Part shown: one piece after another, positions 43,326 through 55,300 of the stretch | Layout of the letters: each line of letters starts with the position of its first letter | Numbering within the stretch: position 1 is the stretch's first letter | DNA from: Lineus longissimus | Lineage: Eukaryota; Nemertea; Pilidiophora; Heteronemertea; Lineidae | Length of the DNA stretch: 64,000 bases | Assembly (NCBI RefSeq): GCF_910592395.1 | Contig: NC_088325.1 | Span: forward strand, 10,666,109-10,730,108 | Direction of reading: 5' to 3' | Notes under the pieces: generated by a model | Told to the model about the DNA's origin: nothing | The model's database searches: none | The model's input: only the letters and a program-made list of their open reading frames with translations | Program-made: the position numbers and the translations under genes

Positions 43326-46300
43326 GTAAGTAAATTATCACCTCAAACCGTTACCTTGAACGAACATACGTTGTTCAATTTAAAAAGGTTTCAACATTTT
43401 CCCCTTTGCCTCAAATGTTTGTTTTTTCGTTTTCGGGACTTGTGCATATACCTCAACATTTTCATTTACAGTGCCAGGACTTCTGAAGAAAAAAAGGAAA
43501 ATGTTTCAGAAACATTCAAGGAGGGTCGGCATTGATTTTTTCTTCATTTTTCATAATCTACAGTATCATCGAAGAAGGCACAAAGTCAATACCATAACCA
43601 AATATGGGTAACAGGACTCTAGATCAACGATCTTTGACTGTTTTGGACTTCTCATAAATCATAAGCCCCACTAGATACATATGGTCGTTCGATGTTCTTC
43701 AGTGGTTAGACAAAAATGTATTTTTGGCCAATACAACAGGGGATCGGTTTGGTGGGAGTCGGGGAATACACAGGGGTAGGCCTACATACTAAAAGTTCTC
43801 AATTTACTCCGAAGTTATTTCCGTTTTCAATGCAAACTTGAAAAGCGCGAAAATTTCAACAGTAATGCATGAAACCTTAAATTTCGGAAGCATTCGCGGT
43901 ATTTAGCTAATCGCTAACGGAAATTGAGACGATTTGTTCTAATTTAGCGAACAATTCACTGTTTTTAGTACCAAAAACCTATCTTTGATTTTTTGAAGCC
44001 CTAATTTCTTAGCGTGTGGCACATAAGTAAATGTTAGTCGTCATTTTGGCTCGGGCCTCGTCTGAGTACTAGACAGGGCGGTACAATTGTGCATTTCTGC
44101 TAAATGCTCGGCAATTTCTTGGCCACCATACATTTTGTTCGTCACCATCATAAGGAACCGCCAATTAGACGACACGAATTGATTCGATAGCCATCATTCT
44201 CTCTTTGCATTGATTCTTTGCGAAAGATAGCTACCTGTCTTGAGTGGACTGCACTGTCTTCCCATGGAAAGCACCACGCGTAACTTCGGTTCGGAATCGA
44301 CTTGATCGAGCTTAAAGTGACAACTTTGGCGTGTGATTTACCTGGCCTGGAGGATAATATGCCAACTTGACATCATGCGCCGCCACTGGTAGTATTACAC
44401 TGATGCTGTTTTCTGATAACGATTTTCACCAGTGGTAGGCAGTTTTGGGCATGGCTTGCGAATTTCAGGCAGGCCTAAGGTTACACCCCATTCTAGTGAA
44501 TTGTTGATTGCAGTTCAAAGTGTTTTCATCAATCTTGTTGGGAGAAGTCGCAGTCCTTCTGGAAGCCGTTTTTGCACAAAAAACCAACATATCTTATGCC
44601 CAATTTGGCCCTTTAAGACAGTCCCTCATTGATGATGTCATTGGCGCAAAGAAACTAGCCTATTTTGACCTTGAGTCGAAATCTTTTTCAAAAAGACTAT
44701 TCAAACGATAATATCAGCTACAAACATTCTTTATCAACTTGATAGTGCACTATACCGCACTTATATCGATATGTAAGGTTATTTTGATGAGATTCACTCT
44801 GCTCTACCACCTGCTTGACCTCGTGTCAATGGTCATGTGGTGGCGACGCGACAGATTGAAGACTCTCTATAATATTAGTAGAATGGCAAAGCACCTCAGC
44901 CGAAGCCAACCTGATAAAACCCCCAGTTACAGTCAACTCTTCCGAAGGTCCGCTAGTCCGAAAATGAAAAAAAGGCCCGCTCGTCCAAAGAATGAATAAA
45001 TGCCCGCTAGCCAGCAAAAACAAAAAAGGCCTGTTACATTGCAGTTCGAAAATGAAAAATTAATTAGGTTTTATAATATTTGTCGCTAAGCCAGCTTTCT
45101 CACCATCAGAGTCATTAGAAAAATTATACTTCTTTCCAATGACGCCGGTACACGTGATTTTTAGATGTTTATAGGGTTAATCTGGCAAGCAACGACTCTA
45201 ATTCACAATTATTTGGTAGCATTATACGTATTAAGGAGTTTAACAACAAACGTTTTGGAATAGCGGGTATTAATTTCCATTTCGGATTAAATGAATTTTA
45301 TAGTGTACTTTTTGGACTAGCGGGTCTTCGGACTAGCGGACGGTCGGACCATTAGATGATTGCCGATAAACGACGCGGCTCGTGCCATTTGGGTGGTCGA
45401 TCGCTCTGTGCAAGAGACGACGCCACCATTAGAATATGGCGTGCATGAAATTGAAGGAAACAGCTATCAATTAGGGAAGCATCTTTTCAAACTAGCAGTG
45501 CGTATTCTACTTGTACGATTATTTGAGGAGACATATTTTGGTCAGTTCACTCTGCCACCTGCGTTATCTCGTCACAGTTGTGATGAGGCTGTTATGTCAA
45601 TATATCGACAAGGGATTATGTCACTAGGTGGGACTACGTCCTCCAATCTCGTCCCCCAAATGGACCCTCTTACGTTGGGGGGGGGGGGGGGGGGGGAGGG
45701 TCGCCGGATCGTATTTGCCTAAGGTTGGTTGTCTGCCGAATCTATCCAACGCGTAGTCGGTGAAACTGATTTAAATGAAATCTCACGGTTGGATAGATCA
45801 AGTCTCAGCGACAACTCCATGGTCAACAAACTCAATGATTGCGTTTTCGCCATTACCTTTCAGGACAATTCGTATTTGAATACATTTATTTGCCAAATAT
45901 TCATTGTTAGAAAAATGGCACATTTGCTGCTTTAGGCTCAATTTGTTTGTTACAGAATTGATGTAAACTATTTGAAATAGAAAGTAAACATGGTTGAACC
46001 TATCGTTCGGAAGAGCTATTGTGGTATTGTAGCCGCCAAAATTTAGTTTTTTCATAACGACATGGCAACAAAATTGGAAGCATTGTTTCTCATCGGCGCT
46101 CGTATATGATTAATTGGACCCTGATCAAACTTTTTACTAAGAGGAAATTTTGTAAAATGAAACACAAGTTCTTGCCAACACTTGCGATATTTTTTTCTGA
46201 ATAATTCGCAAACGCGTAAAAACAATCGATAAACTTGGCTTTGATTAAAAGGCCCTGATATTTTCATAATGGCTTGCGATATTTAAAGAAAGTGATGTAA

Positions 46301-49300
46301 CTATTTTTGTCTTTTTGGAGAAGGCCGGGTGACTTGGTTTCCCAACCGAAAATCTTAAAAACGCCGTCGCTAAGTCAAGTGGAAACTGACTAAGATTTTT
46401 GAGCTGCTCGATACAATATTATCAGTAATTGGAAATGGATAAATAAGTCGAACAGAGTTTAGATGCCATTGAAAATCAACCCATTCGTGACTATGCCGAC
46501 CAGATCAACATAGTTAATGGATGAATTCTGGGCTCAATTTCCTGTGTTTTGAATATATCGCAATACAGTCTGTGGCCATTGTTCTGAAACAAAGATTGAA
46601 ATCATTTGCCGCGACAGCAGTGCCCGTGAGATATATTAAACCCAGACAGTCAATCATTCTTGATCGGGATTATATTGATGATAAAAAATAGGGCCAGTGC
46701 GAATTGATTCGTTGTTTCATGTCCTCGCTCTCGTAGGAACTTCTGCGTTCAACTTCAAAGAAGTACATTGTGTACATATATTCAGTACACCAAAGTGAAT
46801 GCCAGCCGTGATTTGCGGGCGCGAGCTTACGTAGATGTGAGCTCATTTCGTCAGCCTCGGCGGACTAAATGGAAGGTCATCCAAAGTACATGTAAAATGT
46901 ACGTTTCGGTTAATGTAATTTCGCCCCATCGCTCATGCAATATTTTCCCTTTAAAGGAGACAAAGAGAGTCATCTAATTTCTAATGCGCCGTTACAGTAA
47001 TAAGTAGCGCATCTGACGATGAGAAACGGACATTCAAAATAGTTTCGCCTCACGGTCACGGTGCTAATCTGGTGGATGTCACCGTTCAGCACGCTGTTCA
47101 TTATCTATTGTATTCATCGTAATGCCGCCTAGCAACTGATTAAGCGTCCTTAGCAACGAGAAATAATCGTTTTTAATTGACGTGAGGCGAGGCCACAATT
47201 GGCTTTTTTACACCTTGACGAAGATCGTGCTCCTCGACCTGTGGGTCTTCAGTTTGGTCCCGAGCTTTGTATTTCCTGCTTTGTCTGGGTTATTTAGAAG
47301 TACATGTAGTGAGAAAGTTAATAGACCATCGCCATCTAGATCTCGAGTAAAATCACCCCAAGTCTGAAATGAAAATTCAGGATATTTCTACTACTAGTAG
47401 TTTCAATGCAAAAAGCGTCAACACATTATTGTCCAGCCTCCTGGTAGCGCCGACATGAATTTCTGTTTTCAAAAATTTCACAAAACTATTCTGGTCAACT
47501 TGGATATTCCCCGAGGAGTAGATATTTTTTTCAATACAAATCAAAATAAAATACCAATTGCTAGAAACTATGTTTTTCCTTCATAATAGCCGGTTCTCTC
47601 CTCCTCTTCGTTCGATACAGGTTTTTTGAAATGATGGATACTGAGAGAGAGTGCGAATCAAATGCAACAAAAACTGTTCGCCAGACAGACGCAGATAATG
47701 TCTCACCAGTTAATTCCATCCACATAGTAAAATACAGTGCTTCGATGCACATGTGTTTTCTGTGTGTTAGGCATGAAAGAAAGTGTCGATTTACATTAAT
47801 TTACATCAACAATGTATCGATCGGTGCAAAATGGAGATTTTAATTGGAAAATGGCGTGACGTGATGGGTTGACGCGTTGTTACACGTGAGCATGACGGTT
47901 GCTATAGAAAGAGTTGTCAAGGTCCATAGCAACGGGAAAATATTGCGACAAAACATTGGATTTATTAATTGACTTTTTAGCTTAAATTGATAGCGATTCA
48001 GATATTCTTATAGTCAACCGACCGTGCGTCCTTAGCAACGGTCGTTACAAACATTCGCGATCAGAATGATACATACTTGTACAACATTGATTCGCAAAAA
48101 CAAAAGCAAGAAATGCCTGACGCTTTTAACGAATTTGGGGATTCGTACGTCCGGTCCAAACCTGCGCGGAAATAAGTTTAATTTCATAAATAGCGAGGTT
48201 TAGCGCCATTCCGACTCCCACTCCAACTGAAACTTCGAGATCGAATAGTAGGCGCATATTGGCAATCATGAAAAATTAATTTGACGGATACTTTCCACTC
48301 GTGGAACGCCATCACTTTGCTCGGCATCTTTTTAATCTATTGTGCTCATCAATCGTAAATATTGAAGTTGTATTTCGAGTCGTAACTAACAGTAATCCGA
48401 CTTCAATATTTTCGATTTATGTGCGTGTTCTAGGAAGCCATATCAATCTCTCTCATATGACAGTGTTTCATTGGTGGAAAGCGCCCATCACACGATTTAA
48501 ATCATAGATACTCACAGGCGGCTACTGTTCGCTCTCGGGGTTTCAGTCGGAGTGGGAGTCGAAGGTTGCTAAACCTCGTTATTATGGGCAGTTTAAAAAA
48601 ACCCAAGGCAGTGGCTTTAGTGCTCGGCACTATGCAGTGAATACCTTCAAGGACAAGCGTTGGTACATATGGCCGCCATCTTACTCCATGTTTTTAGGTA
48701 GGCTACATATCATAAGGCGGTCCGTGCTGCACTGCGCTTTTTATGTACATGTAGGCCACCGCGGTATTTCGATGGCGATCATGAGAGGGTCAACATTTAT
48801 AGCGAGGTGGCTTTTACGCGCCCTTCCCATTGTCAAGTGTATTTCAAGTTCATGCCTGAAACATTTCCGCATAAAACGAAGTTTTTTTTAGTGTTTTTAT
48901 ATGCAGTATTTGTGAAGCGTGTCGAAAATAGCAGTGTAATTCGGCTTGTTTGTGCAGGCGATGATTTATAGCGTGATGATTTTTGGCACTCGAACAGTTT
49001 TAATGGTAAAAAGGCACAAAATGTCCAGTAGTTTAGGTGAGTGAGCGATTTCAACGCACTCAGATTGCAATGGTGGCCAATTAATGCAGAGACGGTGGGG
49101 CCTCTTACAACCGATTAGGTGACATCGCCCGATTAGTGATCCAACCGAATAAGTGACACAAATCGAAAATGAAATGTGACACGAAATACACAAATACGAA
49201 ATACATGAATTAGTCTGCTGAAGACCTCCAATATTACCCCCTGGCTCTTGCATAGTCCCCCTTTAAAAAAGCAATCTGGGTGGTGTAATTTTTGAGGTCT

Positions 49301-52300
49301 TGGTTGATCTGCTTTAGCTTCAGAGAATTATATAAGAAGAAATGAAATGGCAATGTTTGAAGCTCAGGTAGAAATTAAAAGGTGTTATGAGACTGCCCTT
49401 ATACGGCATATAAAAGGTACCTGACTTTCACCAAGTATTTGGTCAACATATTGAGATGCCTATACACGTGACAGCATTTATACATCAAAGTGGTAATGAC
49501 TCATTGACAAAATATTCAAAACCGGTACCATTATTGGTAAAATGTAAGAGTTTGACTCCGTGACCTTGAATTGTAGGTCACATCAACAGCCCTGGTGATA
49601 TGACATGTAGCCTAGATGCATCCGCCACAAAAGTTAACACGTTCCAGCTACAACTACTTGCTTCAAAATAACAACAACAACAAAAATTTGCAAGATGACC
49701 TCGTTGAGTGTGTACACATACATGTACAGTAAGCCTCAGCGGTACTAGGAGACGACGGAAGAAGCATTGGCTCTTTTCGAAAATAGTTTCCATCGTCAAC
49801 ATTGAACATAAAAAAGTCACCATCGGACTAATTGATCATGTTATTTTGATCTTAATTCCGACTAGACCCAGTCAGCCCTCCTTGCAGCGATCCCTTTTGC
49901 CATAACCTGCTGCGCAAGGCGAAAGAATATCGTTATTGACCCCGACACTACAATTACGTTACGTTATCCTTGCGGTATCAGGGGACATTGAGGGGGGAGA
50001 CCTCAGATCTAGCAGATATATATACCCAGACAACTAACCTTTCCTCAATTGGTGTTTTTTTAGGACAGGAGTATAACACTTGGGGTTTTTATTTCTTAGG
50101 ACCTCTCTCATAATGGATTTCCATCGGAGAGGCGTTTTCTCGCTAGATATTACTGTGATTGCTTGAATTTAGCAACTTTTCCGCAAACCTTTGATTTGAA
50201 GTTTGTTTCAGGGCAGGAAGGAGGATATCTGTGAGTCTCGGAAGTGTAAGGTCCAATCACGGCAGTTTCTCCATATTTTGCTTCTTTGAATTTCAGGAGT
50301 AAAACCTGGCAAGCCAACTCTTACTGTCATCCCCGATCCCGCTACCGTGGATGCTGGCATAACTGTGAAATTTACCTGCGCGAAAAATCCCTCTGATTCC
50401 ACGGACCCAACAACATGGGCATTCAAGATAGACAGCACACCACAAACTACCGGTGTAGCTGGTGCAATTTTCACCTATGTTGCTGTGTTGGGTGACAACT
50501 CAAAGACCGTCACATGCACAGCGAGCGATGGTACTACACCTTCGGATCCATCTGATGGCAAAACCCTCGGAATTACTGGTAAGTTGCAGCTGCATTAGAC
50601 ATACGTGTACTTAGGTCGGCAATTTGAATCTGAAGTTTGGGGATGCATCAGAAAAACGTTTTTTTATCATATTCATGTATCTACATATCTCACCACATTA
50701 TAATGAAATTACGTCTCATAAATGACGGCTACATGAAGGTCTACGCATGGTTTGATATCTCATTTACATCGGGCAAACGGCCATCATTAAAGAAGTTTCG
50801 AGAAAGACAACACCATTGAGGTTTGAATGTGACAAATTCGTTTAGAAATTCCCGATACAGCGCATGAAAGGCTGCGGATGGAAACGTTCATAAAACAACG
50901 GTGCAGCATAAAGGAACCCTTCCTGAAATAGGTGCTCGATGAACCTTAAGCCCGCAGCACACTAGCCGCCAACATCGGCGTTCACTGGCGCTTTTTGCCG
51001 TAAGAGTCCTGAACGCCTGAAAAATCCCTAGTCTGCTACGAACGGCGTCGGCGAACGCGACTTGCCGCCACTTGCCGCAACTTAACGCCAAATATCTTAC
51101 ATGTTTGATTTTTGACGCGTGTCGCCGCGTTTGAATGAAAGAAGAAGCCATGTGTGCTACGGATTGCCGCCTTAATTGGCGTCGGCGGCGAGGCTATGGC
51201 CAATCAGTATGCGTCTTGATGTCACATGATTTCAAAATGGCAGCCTAAAGTGGCGAAAAATACGCTACTGGACGCCGATTCTGGGCAGGTGTGCCCTGAC
51301 CGGGATCCACTGGCCGCCAACTTAGGCGTCGAGAGGCGTCAGCTGAACGCTTCTTGTCGCCAAAGTTGGCGGCTAGTGTGCTGCGGGCTTTAGACTGGTC
51401 AACTGTTGAGTTACCGAATCGAGTATTTCAATGGCGCAGTCGTGTCCCTCAGGAATTAATTATAATTCCAGCTCTTCTCGCACCGATCCTTACCAGTAAT
51501 ATCACCGTCGCCAATTCGAAGGTTACTGTGAAGAATGGCTTCCCCGTCAAATTTACATGTGCCAAGAATGCGAACGCTAAACAGGACGCAGTCAGTTACA
51601 AGTTCTACTCTACGACCGGGGGAACGACTACCGAAATAACGAGTAGTACAGCCGGCGCAGCTATCGCGGCAGGACCGCCAGCAGTGGTAAGTAGTGATTT
51701 TATTCTGTGGAAGAAGTTGCTTGAAAAGGCTTGCCTGACCCGCCACCATCGCCAGGACCGTAGGATTCTGGGCGATCGGTAGATAGAGGTTACCCCTTCT
51801 CCACACCTTTGCCATAGTGTTACGATTTCGAACTTGGGTAAAAGGCTCATACTTCCCAAGAAGTGGTGCAAGAATCCTACCTGGAAAACAAAATGTAAAC
51901 TTAAAGCTTATTTTATTGCATAACGAAAATGGCGAATATTGCTCATAGGATACTGGGTACCTCATTCGATGGCACATATGGAATAGGTCCTCCGCGTCCG
52001 ACTTGGCGACTCTTGAAATATGCACTGGTTCACTTATAGCTCGCCAGGGCAACTATGAGTTGTTTGTGGAGGCTGGGCATCTTGCCACAAGTACCTGAAA
52101 TCTGTAAAAAATGAAATGAGTATTGGCTGGCTCAGATGTTGCTGATTATATATAAACCGGGCCCCAGGGCATCGACGGGGAGAGAGAGCAACGGGTTATA
52201 TCAAGTATATTTTTAGAAGACCTCCTGCTCGGTGTTTGAGAATACATGTAAAAATCTCTGTTTCTTCGTTCATTTGTGTTTTAGTTAGAATTTTGTACTG

Positions 52301-55300
52301 GGGGAAGAAATCTCACAGACAGACGATCGATCATCTGACCTCTGGGAGGCTGCGGTAATTTTCCACTCCGAGCATTGTGGGTTGGCCATGGCGGTCTGGT
52401 TCACAGGCCACAGCTCCGTTACAAATGCGAGGCCTCTCTCTGGGTTCCTTTTGAACAGACCGTGTCCAGGTTACCTGCGGTCAGCCACGCCTTCACCTAC
52501 CTTCCGTTGTCCACGCCGATGACGTCTTTGGCAAAGTAATAGTATACGTAGTTCGTAGCCGAGCGTTTAATTCCTAGGGACAAATTGGGAGATTAATTTC
52601 ACCTTGCTAGAAGTTCTCGGTTACTGAGTGGATGTCTAATATTCTTTTCACGCTCTAGTTTGGGATGTGCACAGCTTTTGCCTGATTCCGTCATTTTTAA
52701 GAATTATTGAATAAATGCCGGATGGAAGACCGGTGTCATCTCTCAGCTGCTGCTGGTAGACTATGGGACCTAGGTGTAGTTTGGTATGGTAGGTGATAAA
52801 GTATGGAATTAGTGAAACCTTGGAAACACTGATAAACCTTGGAAACACTCCTTAAAATGCATAAAAACATGAAATAATGCCATTCGAACCTAACGTGGTT
52901 ACGAATCAACATTTGGAGCTTATTCTTACATGATCAGATCGGAATTTTATGGTAATTTAGAAATCTGTCGCATATCCGATTCAATAGTCTATATTTTAGA
53001 ACAACCCAGTTGTACCTCGCCTCCAGTGTACAGTACTGATCTCCCAAATATGGGAAGACACGCCCACCACACACCCATAATATGGACCAATAGCGCTCCG
53101 CTTATTAATACGCCACCACCACGCGGGGCCTATTTGAACTACGGATCGGTCTGTTCATACACAGGGTGATACAGAGAAAATTGGGGGCCTGTCATGCATT
53201 ATGCATGGATAAGGTTGACGACTATGTCTAGGCCTAATTGTCTATGATTGACTGATATTTTATAACAAACGATGAATAAAAGAAGCCTAGTCATGTATGT
53301 TTATTACCGAAGTTTGCGGATGAAAATTTCCTTCGCCGTGAGCGATTTCTTACATCTTCCAGTACGCATCGAGGGATGACGTCACCAGTTCTAAGCGGTT
53401 TTTTTATTCACGTGTGTGTTTGTCCTATGATCTCGTGCATCTAGTACCGAGCATAATACTTTATCGTCTATGGAATACAAAACAATCATAAAAACTAATT
53501 TTTGCTTCCATTGAAGAGAAATAAAATATTTTAACGACCACAGCGCATTGCCAATTGATGACGTCATCCTCCACATTAAAAATGTTGGCTTCTGAACTAA
53601 CTGGCAAATTGCTATCAATAAAGTCAGCTGGGACGAGACTGTCAGTTGGGAGGGTATAAATCGTGGAAGGAACGCACCCGATTTCCCGCGCTATTTGCAC
53701 AGTGATTCCATGGTTTACATTGAATATTACAAGGTTTATCAGTGTTTCCAAGGTTTCACTAATTCCATACTTTATCAACTACCGTTTGGTATAGCGAAAC
53801 AAGCAGGGTCTTTTCCGACAGGCGACATGTGTAGGCTACAATTTTGATGTGTAGCCCAAAGGAAACTTACCTTTCAGGCAATCTAGATGTGGTCATTCAA
53901 GTCAACACTATCATGGATTTATATAAGTCCGTGAAACGATTAGCTTTCTTTGCATTTTAGTAATGTGTATAGGTTTGCATATAGAACAAAACAAAGCTCT
54001 GAACTCTATTTAAAACTATGGCGATGCATTTTACACGCCAACCCTTTACTTCTTCTTCAAGCTCACTCTGACAGCATCTTCCTCCTGGGACGGGAAGGTA
54101 ATCAAGTGTGAGAGCTACAATACTGCAGCGAGCAAAATTTATTCATCTGTGACATTTACACTGGGAGTTACACGTAAGTACATGTTACAAGAGCAAGGGC
54201 GAGTGTGCCTCATAGCTTGCATTTTAAACTGAAAAACTATTTTTACAAAAATATAAAAATGTTATTCTCTAAATTCGTCCTACAGTAAATATCTCAATTG
54301 ACATCACTTGTCCTTTGCGTAAGTTACGCGTCGCCTATATAGTTGCGCGTATATATAGTGCTGCGCGCGCTAGTGACGCTAACTCGTTTTCGCAAATCCA
54401 CCGAAACGCTAGCGTCAACATGGTGAACGCCTATCCCATTGTTCGACCTCCCGATAACATTTTCGAACAATGGGATAGAAGTTTGCGGTGACGTTTCGGG
54501 GGGTAGGTTTGCGAATTCGCGTAGGAATGAACCCACGCGCAACTGACGCAAATTTTGGGATGACCCATGTGATTTGGACTGTATCTTAGCTTTTGGTTAC
54601 CTAACCCCTGCAACCTAATTCGACTTTCTCCCAACACTTTAGTGGTTACCCTACCGACTGCTCAAGATCAAATGAGCGCTTTCTGCGCAGCTCGTTAAAA
54701 TCTTAGACTGATCGATCTATGGAGACCGGGAAAGTCTGATATAACTCCCTATAGCTCCCTATAGCACTTTGGCCAATGTTCAAGACATCACTGGAAAGAA
54801 CAATCAAGCCAATCCATCCTGAATGTATAAGTTTTGTCCCATTTATATTTCAGTGGTCCCGGATGCACCGACGATTACGTTCACGACCCCGCTCAAGGAG
54901 GGTGCTGAATTGAAGGTGAAATGCGTCCGATCAGGCACTATCGCTACGACAGAATTCGAAATGTATGTTGGCCACTTGATACCAACCAGGGAGAAGTTGC
55001 TTGGTTACCCATTGCCTCGGCTGTTACTTATTCCCAATTCCTATTTCTAAATCCTTGATCTCGACTGTCATGGTTGGGTGTATAGCACAATTGTGCAAGC
55101 TCTTCATTCTCATTTAAAGGACTGATTCTTCTACATGTACAGCGGGACGCGGGACAACTCGGGGAACTGTGTGGTTTCCAGAGTGGAAATTGAAATTTGC
55201 GCTTATACCGAAAAATCCAAAGAAAATTTGCTCTTATGCGGTTGTTCTAAAACAGAGGCGTTGGGTTAAGTCCAATGAAGCTATTGGGCTTCGCAACCGG

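Noticed and set aside
51456-52052. 198-codon open frame on the minus strand
   Set aside because: Antisense to Ig exon 3 and its intron. No domain, and low-complexity gaps of function. The plus-strand exon has correct splice sites and Ig sequence.
53461-53778. 105-codon minus-strand frame in intron 3 of the Ig gene
   Set aside because: Starts within the inverted arm of the 1-kb element; no domain was recognised. Possibly a relic of the element's protein, but unsupported.
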